Source: an uncultured Gammaproteobacteria bacterium
Lineage (GTDB): Bacteria; Pseudomonadota; Gammaproteobacteria; Ga0077536
NCBI GenBank assembly: GCA_938082545.1
Contig: CALKCL010000001.1
Span: 34,664 to 98,663, forward strand
Direction: 5' to 3'
Length of the DNA: 64,000 nt
The notes beneath the pieces are model-generated. The model searched no databases. It was not told where the DNA came from and was given only the letters and a program-made list of their open reading frames with translations. The translations under genes and the position numbers were made by a program. This document shows, piece after piece, positions 57,746 to 64,000 of the stretch (position 1 is its first letter; each line of letters begins with the position of its first letter).

Positions 57746-58527
57746 TGATGGTTTGGGATTTTACAGCCATACTTTTCTTGTTGTCAGTCAGCACTGGCCT
57801 CATTATCGTTTCGTATAAAGTCGCCAGAAGGAAAAGCACTGAAAGCTTCGCCTTAGGTGATGAAAGACGCCAAGATAATATGTTACTTAGGTTTTCTAAA
57901 TCCTTCTTTCCTGTCTTCGCCTTTGTTTTTGTACTTAGAGCTTTCGTAGTCGAACCGTTTCGCATTCCTTCTGGCTCCATGATCCCAACACTTCTTATTG
58001 GAGACTTCATATTGGTTAACAAATATGAGTATGGAATAAAATCTCCTATTTTTAATTCTCAGTTGATTCAAATTGGCCGTCCAGAGCACGGTGATGTTGT
58101 AGTTTTCAGATATCCGCTGGACCCATCCACTCCGTTTATTAAACGCGTAATAGGCCTACCCGGAGACCGTATTCGGATCGACAACAAGCATGTGTATGTA
58201 AATGATAACGAAGTTGCGTGGCAAGATGAGAAGACTTACATAGGTATTGACTCTGCCGCGAGGCACACTGGTGCGAAAGTGCATCGAGAAATGGCGGGTA
58301 AAAATAGTCATGAGGTACTGATATCTCCTGGTTACTACGGGACTGATGGAAATTTTAGTGTACCTCCTGACCATTACTTCGTCTTGGGAGACAATAGAGA
58401 TAACAGCAGAGACTCTCGTTTTTGGGGTTTCGTTCCAAAAGAAAACTTAATGGGGAAAGCGTTCTATATCTGGTTTAATTGGGATGGGGGGCCTAACTTT
58501 GCTCGCGCAGGGCTGCGGATCAAATGA
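57745..58527 (+). CDS. lepB: Signal peptidase I
   Basis: The 260-aa inner-membrane protease has two N-terminal transmembrane segments (AILFLLSVSTGLIIVSY; FFPVFAFVFVLRAFVV). The catalytic serine is Ser78 in RIPSGSMIPTL and the catalytic lysine Lys133 in FIKRVIGLPGDRI, with the conserved YFVLGDNRDNSRDSRFWGFVP box. It removes signal peptides from exported proteins. Overlaps lepA by one base and rnc by four, so translation is coupled. Confidence 0.96.
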   Translation: MMVWDFTAILFLLSVSTGLIIVSYKVARRKSTESFALGDERRQDNMLLRFSKSFFPVFAFVFVLRAFVVEPFRIPSGSMIPTLLIGDFILVNKYEYGIKSPIFNSQLIQIGRPEHGDVVVFRYPLDPSTPFIKRVIGLPGDRIRIDNKHVYVNDNEVAWQDEKTYIGIDSAARHTGAKVHREMAGKNSHEVLISPGYYGTDGNFSVPPDHYFVLGDNRDNSRDSRFWGFVPKENLMGKAFYIWFNWDGGPNFARAGLRIK

Positions 58528-59228
58528 CGGAATTCCAGCGGCTTACGTACCCAACTAGCTATATGACCCTTGATTATGTTTTCAAAGTACCGAATTTGAA
58601 GACACAGGCTCTAACGCATAGAAGTAAGGGTCCTCAACATAACGAGAGGCTTGAATATCTCGGAGATGCGCTCTTAGGAGTTATCGTGGCTGAATACCTC
58701 TTTGAGAATTTCCCAACGGCTGATGAAGGGCAATTAACCAGGGCACGAGCAGCGTTAGTCAATAGCGAAGTTTTAGCATCCATAGCGGTGCGTCTTAGGC
58801 TGGGAAAGAAATTGTTACTCGGTGATGGCGAAAAAAATTCTGGAGGCTGCGAAAGGAGTTCGATTTTGGCAAATACCACAGAAGCTTTAATAGGAGCAGT
58901 ATATCTCGATTCTAACTATCCGGAATGTTGCAATATAGTGCGTGCTCTTTACAAAGACTATTTTTCTCTAGTTGATCCGTTAGCTGTTGAAAAAGATGCG
59001 AAAACAGAACTACAAGAATCATTACAGGCCTTAAATTTTGGCCTGCCCGTATACACTACGAGCCAGGTAGTCGGTCCTCCCCATAATCGTACTTTCTCCG
59101 TAATATGTACCACCAAAGCTATTGCCGACGGCTTTCAAGGATCTGGCTCTAGTAGAAGAAAAGCTGAGCAAGTTGCTGCGAGAATGACATTAGATGCACT
59201 TAAGGAAAAGTCGTTGAATGGAAAATAA
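58524..59228 (+). CDS. rnc: Ribonuclease III
   Basis: The 234-aa enzyme has the RNase III signature HNERLEYLGDALLGVIVAEYLF with metal-binding acids, a second acidic cluster in ANTTEALIGAVYLDS and a C-terminal double-stranded RNA-binding domain (KTELQESLQALNFGLPVYTT...GSGSSRRKAEQVAARMTLDAL). It processes rRNA and structured mRNAs. It overlaps lepB by four bases and era by eleven, the standard gammaproteobacterial order. Confidence 0.96.
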   Translation: MTEFQRLTYPTSYMTLDYVFKVPNLKTQALTHRSKGPQHNERLEYLGDALLGVIVAEYLFENFPTADEGQLTRARAALVNSEVLASIAVRLRLGKKLLLGDGEKNSGGCERSSILANTTEALIGAVYLDSNYPECCNIVRALYKDYFSLVDPLAVEKDAKTELQESLQALNFGLPVYTTSQVVGPPHNRTFSVICTTKAIADGFQGSGSSRRKAEQVAARMTLDALKEKSLNGK

Positions 59229-60108
59229 ATGTGGGCTAATAGCAATCGTAGGGCGGCCGAATGTCGGAAAATCTACGATGCTTAATCAAATGCTAAAACA
59301 AAAGATCAGTATTACGTCAAGAAAGCCACAGACAACTCGATACCAAATCATAGGGATACACACTGAAGGTGACTCACAAATTGTTTTTGTTGATACCCCA
59401 GGGTGGCAAATATCACCTAAAAATCGCTTGAATCGACTGATGAATCGAGAGGTCAAACAAGCTCTAAGTGATGTAGATCTTGTACTAATGCTTTGTGATT
59501 CGAGACAATGGACACTCGGTGATGAAAAAATAGCGGCTTTGGCTGACGAGAGTGGTGTCCCAGCGATATTGGCTTTGAATAAGATTGATTTACTGAAAAA
59601 CAAAAAATCACTACTTCCAGCCATAGCGAAAATATCCGAAAATTATACCAACTTTTCTGAGTTCATCCCTGTTTGCGCGAAAACTGTTTCAGGCGTTGAA
59701 GCTCTGCTAGAATTTATTATGTTTTCGTTGCCGGAAAGGCCATTTATTTTCCCGAAAGGTCAAGTGACCGACAGACCAGAGCGTTTTCTTTGCGGCGAAA
59801 TAATTCGCGAAAAAACAATGAACTATTTAGGTGACGAGCTACCGTATACCACTACGGTTGTCATTGACGACTTTGAAGAATTAGAAACTATTACAAATAT
59901 AATCGCCACGATTTGGGTTGGTCGAGATAGTCAGAAACCTATAGTTATAGGGAAGAACGGCTCGCTGTTAAAGCGGATTGCTAGCGACGCCCGTTCCGAT
60001 ATAGAAGAGCTGTTGCAGCGTAAAGTGTTCATGAAAGTATGGGTCAAAACTAAACGAGGATGGCTTGATAGCACCGAGGCCATGAAAACGATCGGTCTAT
60101 TGGATTAG
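59218..60108 (+). CDS. era: GTPase Era
   Basis: The 296-aa protein has GTPase motifs G1 GRPNVGKSTMLNQML, G2-region SRKPQTTRYQIIGI, G3 DTPGW, G4 NKID and the C-terminal KH RNA-binding domain (IVIGKNGSLLKRIASDARSDIEELLQRKVFMKVWVKTK). It chaperones 16S rRNA 3'-end maturation and 30S assembly. Its start lies inside rnc. The recO start follows the stop by 3 bp. Confidence 0.97.
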   Translation: MENKCGLIAIVGRPNVGKSTMLNQMLKQKISITSRKPQTTRYQIIGIHTEGDSQIVFVDTPGWQISPKNRLNRLMNREVKQALSDVDLVLMLCDSRQWTLGDEKIAALADESGVPAILALNKIDLLKNKKSLLPAIAKISENYTNFSEFIPVCAKTVSGVEALLEFIMFSLPERPFIFPKGQVTDRPERFLCGEIIREKTMNYLGDELPYTTTVVIDDFEELETITNIIATIWVGRDSQKPIVIGKNGSLLKRIASDARSDIEELLQRKVFMKVWVKTKRGWLDSTEAMKTIGLLD

Positions 60109-60111
60109 AGT

Positions 60112-60816
60112 TTGTTGGAACCTGCATTTATTCTTCATAGCAGGCGTTATCAGGAAAGTAGCTTAATTGTTCAAGTTTTGACAGAATCTAAAGGTAGGTT
60201 TGCTGCAGTAGCGAGAGGCGCTTTGCGAAAAAAATCTAGGTTGTCAGGCTTGCTTCAACCATTGTCTTTGCTGGCTATTGAAGTAAAAGGTAGGTCTAGT
60301 TTACTAACGCTAACTCACGCTGATGTAGTCCAAATATTTGAAGTCCAGCTGCCGAAAAACTTGTATGCGGTTTTTTATATGAATGAGCTGCTGATGAATT
60401 TGACAGTTGAACACGACGAATCTCTAGGAATTTTCAATTTATATAGAAAGTGTTTAAAAAAAATCACAGACAGCCGTAATAGTCAGGCTCTTGAGCCTGT
60501 GTTACGTCAATTTGAAATTTCTTTACTCCAAGAAATTGGGTTGGGTATGAATTTCACTGAAGAATTCCTAAACGGTAAGGCCGTAGAAGAAAATATGGCG
60601 TATATATATGTGCCGGACAAAGGATGTACTACTGATAGAGGTATGGTTGGGGGAGTGGAAGTCTCTGGAGGTACTTTGTTGTGGTTGTCAGGACAAATCG
60701 ATTACACAGCAGAGTTTGCGAAGGATGCAAAAAAGCTAATGAGACACGTGCTAGCATTCCATTTGGGTGGGAAGAAGATAAATTCCCGCAGTTTTTTTCA
60801 AAACAAAAGTGAGTAA
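60112..60816 (+). CDS. recO: DNA repair protein RecO
   Basis: The 234-aa protein has the RecO N-terminal OB-fold (EPAFILHSRRYQESSLIVQVLTESKGRFAAVARGAL) and a helical C-terminal part without zinc cysteines, as in gammaproteobacteria. It loads RecA onto SSB-coated DNA with RecR. The start must be TTG, at 60112 or the adjacent 60115, because no ATG or GTG precedes the conserved region after the era stop. Lies in the era-recO-pdxJ order. Confidence 0.9.
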   Translation: MLEPAFILHSRRYQESSLIVQVLTESKGRFAAVARGALRKKSRLSGLLQPLSLLAIEVKGRSSLLTLTHADVVQIFEVQLPKNLYAVFYMNELLMNLTVEHDESLGIFNLYRKCLKKITDSRNSQALEPVLRQFEISLLQEIGLGMNFTEEFLNGKAVEENMAYIYVPDKGCTTDRGMVGGVEVSGGTLLWLSGQIDYTAEFAKDAKKLMRHVLAFHLGGKKINSRSFFQNKSE

Positions 60817-60857
60817 AATGACAAAATTCAATTTTTATCGGTCGAGTGAACACTTAT

Positions 60858-61604
60858 ATGATTCCTAATGCTAATGAGCCTGTAAGACTAGGTGTTAATA
60901 TCGATCATGTTGCAACGGTTAGACAAGCAAGGGGTGGGCTTTCTCCAAGCGTCAGTGAAGCTGCCAATCTAGCTGTGCGTGGGGGAGCAGATCTAATCAC
61001 AGTGCATTTGAGGGAAGATAGAAGGCACATTCAAGACTCTGACGTTTACAGTTTGAAGCGCGAATTAAATGTCCCATTGAATCTTGAGTTGGCGGCTACG
61101 GCGGAAATGGTTAGCATTGCTTGTGATATAAAACCAGCATCGTGCTGCCTAGTGCCGGAGAGAAGAGCTGAAATCACCACTGAGGGCGGGCTTGACATCC
61201 ATACCTTATCCAACGGTTTAGAACACATCGTGGAAACTCTCGATGCTGCCGGAACGACCGTGTCCGCATTTATAGATCCAAAGCCTATACAAGTGCAGGC
61301 TGCTGCTAACATCGGGATAAAAGTCATAGAGTTTCATACTGGTAAATATTCTTTGGCTACTAATGCTGCTAGGAGAGCGCAGGAACTAAATGGATTAAAA
61401 GAAGCCATCAGTATGGCATCATCATTAGGCCTTCGGGTGCATGCGGGCCATGGACTGGACTACCAAAACGTAGGATTAATTTCTCAAATCAAAGATATCA
61501 GAGAATTAAATATTGGACACGCTATTGTTGCGCGCGCCCTCTATGTGGGTCTAGAGAAAGCTGTCGCCTTAATGAAATGTCTTATATTGGAAGCCGACCA
61601 GTGA
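60858..61604 (+). CDS. pdxJ: Pyridoxine 5'-phosphate synthase
   Basis: The ATG at 60858 (MIPNANEPVRLGVNIDHVAT) gives 248 aa; the track's GTG at 60846 is four codons longer, and neither has a clear ribosome site. Motifs are GVNIDHVATVRQARGG, HLREDRRHIQD, CCLVPERRAEITTEGG and HAGHGLDYQNV, covering the phosphate-binding and catalytic residues of the TIM barrel. It condenses 1-deoxyxylulose-5-phosphate with 3-amino-2-oxopropyl phosphate to make vitamin B6. Its stop overlaps the acpS start (GTGA). Confidence 0.95.
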   Translation: MIPNANEPVRLGVNIDHVATVRQARGGLSPSVSEAANLAVRGGADLITVHLREDRRHIQDSDVYSLKRELNVPLNLELAATAEMVSIACDIKPASCCLVPERRAEITTEGGLDIHTLSNGLEHIVETLDAAGTTVSAFIDPKPIQVQAAANIGIKVIEFHTGKYSLATNAARRAQELNGLKEAISMASSLGLRVHAGHGLDYQNVGLISQIKDIRELNIGHAIVARALYVGLEKAVALMKCLILEADQ

Positions 61605-61990
61605 TTTATGGGATTGGAGTTGATATCACAGAAATCTCGCGCTTCCAGATCTCTTATGACCGATTTGGCGACCGTTTGATACAAAAAATACTGACTCTAG
61701 ATGAAGAAAAATTTTTTATGCGCTCTAAAAACAAGGCTCGTTTTCTTGCGATGCGCTTTGCAGCTAAAGAAGCCACTTCAAAAGCTCTTGGTACAGGATT
61801 TAAACAAGGTGTGGCACCTCGTCAAATTGGCGTTACTCACGCTAAAAGTGGAAAACCTAATCTAAAAGTCCACGGTAGAACTTATGATATTTTTAAACAA
61901 GAGCGGATCGTTAACTCTCACTTAAGTCTATCTGATGATGCAGGGCTTGCTATAGCCTATGTGGTGTTGGAGACAGAAGGTCTTCCATAA
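61601..61990 (+). CDS. acpS: Holo-[acyl-carrier-protein] synthase
   Basis: The GTG at 61601, overlapping the pdxJ stop by four bases, gives the family start (M)IYGIGVDITEISRF and 129 aa (usual about 126); the track's ATG at 61577 lies inside pdxJ. The magnesium/CoA residues are in GVDITEI and FAAKEATSKALGTGF. It transfers 4'-phosphopantetheine from CoA to ACP. Last gene of the lepA operon. Confidence 0.93.
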   Translation: MIYGIGVDITEISRFQISYDRFGDRLIQKILTLDEEKFFMRSKNKARFLAMRFAAKEATSKALGTGFKQGVAPRQIGVTHAKSGKPNLKVHGRTYDIFKQERIVNSHLSLSDDAGLAIAYVVLETEGLP

Positions 61991-62089
61991 GTAAGGTATA
62001 ATCTTTTTTTCTGTAGCTAAACAAAAACTAGCACGGGATTAACACATCTCTTTAATAAATAGCAACCCATAGAGCACCTGAAAACCCTT

Positions 62090-63679
62090 ATGTCCACGAT
62101 TGATAGTGAAGTCAAAAAGCGGCGCACGTTCGCCATCATTTCTCACCCGGATGCTGGTAAAACAACAGTAACTGAAAAATTGTTACTATTGGGAGGTGCT
62201 ATCCAAGTAGCAGGAACCGTAAAAGCAAGAAAAAGTGCACGACACGCTACTTCGGATTGGATGGAAATTGAGAAGCAACGTGGTATATCCGTGACTTCTT
62301 CTGTGATGCAGTTCGATTACAAAGGGCATATTATCAATCTACTTGACACCCCTGGTCACGAAGATTTTAGCGAAGACACATATCGGACTCTTAGCGCAGT
62401 TGATTCTGCAGTAATGATAATTGACGCGGCTAGAGGCGTTGAAGCTCGCACCATAAAATTGCTAGAAGTCTGTAGATTGAGAAAGACACCGGTAATAACT
62501 TTTGTGAATAAATTAGATAGGAATGGACGAGAGCCGCTAGATTTACTTGATGATATAGAGTCCGTGCTGAACATAAAATGCTGCCCTATAACTTGGCCTC
62601 TGGGCTCGGGTCCCCATTTAGAAGGTATATTCGATTTTCGTGAACGTGTTGTATTGCCCTATGACAGGAATGTGAAATCAACTCAGGAGCAGCCAAATAG
62701 GGTCAGTTTGACCGTTGCGCACGATGACGAAAGGTTCAAAGAAGGTATTTCAAAACTGGAAGACGAAATTGCCTTATTGGACGGTGCAGGCAATGAGTTT
62801 ACTAAGGAAGCATATCTATCTGGAGAAATCACACCTGTTTTCTTTGGTACAGCTTTGAGAACTTTTGGGTTGACGGAGATGCTTGATATGTTCATTGATA
62901 TCGCTCCGAGCCCTTTACCCAGACCCACGAGCTCAGTCGATATTGTAGACCCAACAAGTAATAAATTCTCTGGTCTCATTTTTAAAATACAAGCTAATAT
63001 GGATCCTAAACATCGCGATCGTATAGCTTTTATGAGAATTTGTTCGGGTAAATATCAGGATGGCCAAAAATCTTTTAATGTTCGTTTGGGGCGAGAGATA
63101 AAGCTCAGTGGAGCCGTACAATTCATGGCTCGCAGCAGAGACGCAACGGGGAGCGCGTGGCCTGGAGACATCATTGGTTTGCACAATCACGGAACTATTC
63201 AAATTGGAGACACATTTACAGAAGGCGACAAATTTATGTTCTCGGGTATCCCGAGCTTTGCGCCTGATTTGTTTCGCCAAGTCCGGTCTCTAGATCCCCT
63301 GAGGAACAAGGCATTACTCAAAGGGCTAACGCAATTATGCGAAGAAGGTGCAGTTCAAGTCTTTAATTATAAGAACAGGTCTGAGATCGTTGTTGGCGCG
63401 ATCGGACAGTTACAGTTTGAGGTAGTCGCATGGCGTTTGGAAAATGAATACTCTGTCGAATGCCTATTCGAGGGCTCTCAAGTGCAGTCCGCACGATGGC
63501 TAGTATCCGAAGACAGTAAGGAACTACAGAAGCTTGAACTCCATTCTCCCTCTAATATTGCGATAGATGGGGCCGGGCAGTTAGTCTACTTAGCCCCTTC
63601 CATGGCAAATCTAAAAGTTACTCAAGATAGGTGCCCGTTAGTATCTTTCCGAAGCACGCGGGAAATGCTAGTCGGCTAA
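62090..63679 (+). CDS. prfC: Peptide chain release factor 3
   Basis: The 529-aa translational GTPase has G1 SHPDAGKTTVTEKLL, the RF3-specific ATSDWMEIEKQRGISVTSSVMQF, G3 DTPGHEDFSEDTYRTL, G4 NKLDRNGREP and the C-terminal VGAIGQLQFEVVAWRLENEY motif. It recycles RF1/RF2 from the ribosome after termination. A 99-bp gap separates it from acpS, holding a TATAAT near 61996 without a matching -35. Size matches E. coli RF3 (529 aa). Confidence 0.96.
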   Translation: MSTIDSEVKKRRTFAIISHPDAGKTTVTEKLLLLGGAIQVAGTVKARKSARHATSDWMEIEKQRGISVTSSVMQFDYKGHIINLLDTPGHEDFSEDTYRTLSAVDSAVMIIDAARGVEARTIKLLEVCRLRKTPVITFVNKLDRNGREPLDLLDDIESVLNIKCCPITWPLGSGPHLEGIFDFRERVVLPYDRNVKSTQEQPNRVSLTVAHDDERFKEGISKLEDEIALLDGAGNEFTKEAYLSGEITPVFFGTALRTFGLTEMLDMFIDIAPSPLPRPTSSVDIVDPTSNKFSGLIFKIQANMDPKHRDRIAFMRICSGKYQDGQKSFNVRLGREIKLSGAVQFMARSRDATGSAWPGDIIGLHNHGTIQIGDTFTEGDKFMFSGIPSFAPDLFRQVRSLDPLRNKALLKGLTQLCEEGAVQVFNYKNRSEIVVGAIGQLQFEVVAWRLENEYSVECLFEGSQVQSARWLVSEDSKELQKLELHSPSNIAIDGAGQLVYLAPSMANLKVTQDRCPLVSFRSTREMLVG

Positions 63680-63690
63680 AGAAGGCTCTT

Positions 63691-64000
63691 TCATCTGTTC
63701 CCGTTAACGTCATTATTGTTGTTGAGTTGTTCCATTTCTTCAGATTCTGTTGCCATCGGGCTAGCACTTCTCTTCTCTTCTTTTATAACTGGCGCGCGAG
63801 ATACATCTTTGTTCTCGGCAGTTAGCTGAGAACGAGCACCGTATGAATAGACTTTTGTAGGGGGTAATGATTCAGCCACTTCAGCCACTTCAGCCACTTC
63901 AGCCACTTCAGCCACTTCAGCCACTTCAGCCACTTCAGCCACTTCAGCCACTTCAGCCACTTCAGCCACTTCAGCCACTTCAGCCACTTCAGCCACTTCA
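63691..64000 (-). CDS. Unidentified protein with Glu-Val-Ala tandem repeats, 5' part beyond window edge
   Basis: An open reverse frame runs from the window edge to a stop at 63691, convergent with prfC. The edge portion encodes at least 14 EVA tripeptides from a perfect 9-bp DNA repeat, then a hydrophilic tail ([32 protein letters not shown]). The GTG called as start in the track is just a repeat codon, so the true start lies outside. No family is recognised. Other reverse frames through the repeat meet stops or give WLK, which makes the EVA frame the most plausible, but a noncoding repeat cannot be ruled out. Confidence 0.45.
   Translation of the reverse strand, partial: EVAEVAEVAEVAEVAEVAEVAEVAEVAEVAEVAEVAEVAEVAESLPPTKVYSYGARSQLTAENKDVSRAPVIKEEKRSASPMATESEEMEQLNNNNDVNGNR
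63871..64000. repeat. Perfect 9-bp tandem repeat (TTCAGCCAC), about 14.4 copies to the window edge
   Basis: Every unit seen is identical, and the array continues off the right edge. Because the unit is a multiple of three, copy-number changes would alter protein length without shifting frame. Perfect identity suggests recent expansion, or a repeat collapsed or extended by assembly. Confidence 0.95.

Noticed and set aside
63871-64000. CRISPR array at the right edge
   Set aside because: The repeat is a direct 9-bp unit with no spacers.

Overview
The window reads as chromosomal DNA of a marine-type, moderately AT-rich gammaproteobacterium. The taxonomic inference rests on gene order. Three blocks are gammaproteobacterial: smc-zipA-ligA, the nadB | mucD-lepA-lepB-rnc-era-recO-pdxJ-acpS run, and cysZ, gluQ, thrH and type I queF close together. 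The genus cannot be read from the sequence. No tRNA, rRNA, CRISPR array, insertion sequence or prophage was seen.

Region 1 (about 1-27.5 kb) is a catabolic island built on acyl-CoA chemistry. It starts with a HyuB/acetone-carboxylase-type subunit cut by the left edge. Next come two luciferase-like monooxygenases and a metallo-beta-lactamase-fold hydrolase, then a reverse-strand envelope pair that may be copper related. A long forward series follows: CaiB CoA-transferase, a DUF35-fused HMG-CoA-synthase-like protein, thiolase, acyl-CoA dehydrogenase, MatB-like ligase, MaoC hydratase, CitE-like lyase, haloalkane dehalogenase and PanB. A TetR regulator with a 17-bp palindrome in front of it then leads into fused isobutyryl-CoA mutase (icmF), a BtuF-like protein without signal peptide, a DUF1289 protein, two crotonases, a quinone-oxidoreductase-like protein, HMG-CoA lyase and a Baeyer-Villiger-type monooxygenase. 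Together these suggest breakdown of a branched, perhaps halogenated or ketone-bearing substrate to acetyl-, propionyl- or succinyl-CoA units. The substrate is not determined.

Region 2 (27.5-35.2 kb) holds a MoxR/CoxE-like pair, an AcuI-type acrylyl-CoA reductase, a fused enoyl-CoA hydratase/3-hydroxyacyl-CoA dehydrogenase, an AhpD/CMD-family gene and an ACSF2-like acyl-CoA ligase. The CMD gene is the most striking item in the window. Its reading frame is interrupted by one UGA exactly where the second cysteine of the CxxC motif belongs. A hairpin with a 7-bp stem and a GGUCG loop starts 14 nt downstream. This is the signature of a selenocysteine-containing protein, which the supplied ORF track splits into two ORFs.

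Region 3 (35.2-64 kb) is mostly housekeeping: thiamine-binding protein, asnS, B12-dependent metH, lptF, a PduO-type adenosyltransferase, thrH, gluQ, cysZ, queF, smc, zipA, ligA, a YciK-like SDR, nadB, mucD, lepA, lepB, rnc, era, recO, pdxJ, acpS and prfC. LigA lacks the four-cysteine zinc finger. The sigma-E operon usually found between nadB and mucD/lepA is absent. The right edge runs into a perfect 9-bp tandem repeat inside an unidentified reverse-strand gene. Cobalamin dependence recurs (IcmF, MetH, PduO, BtuF-like protein), but no B12 synthesis gene or cobalamin riboswitch was seen.
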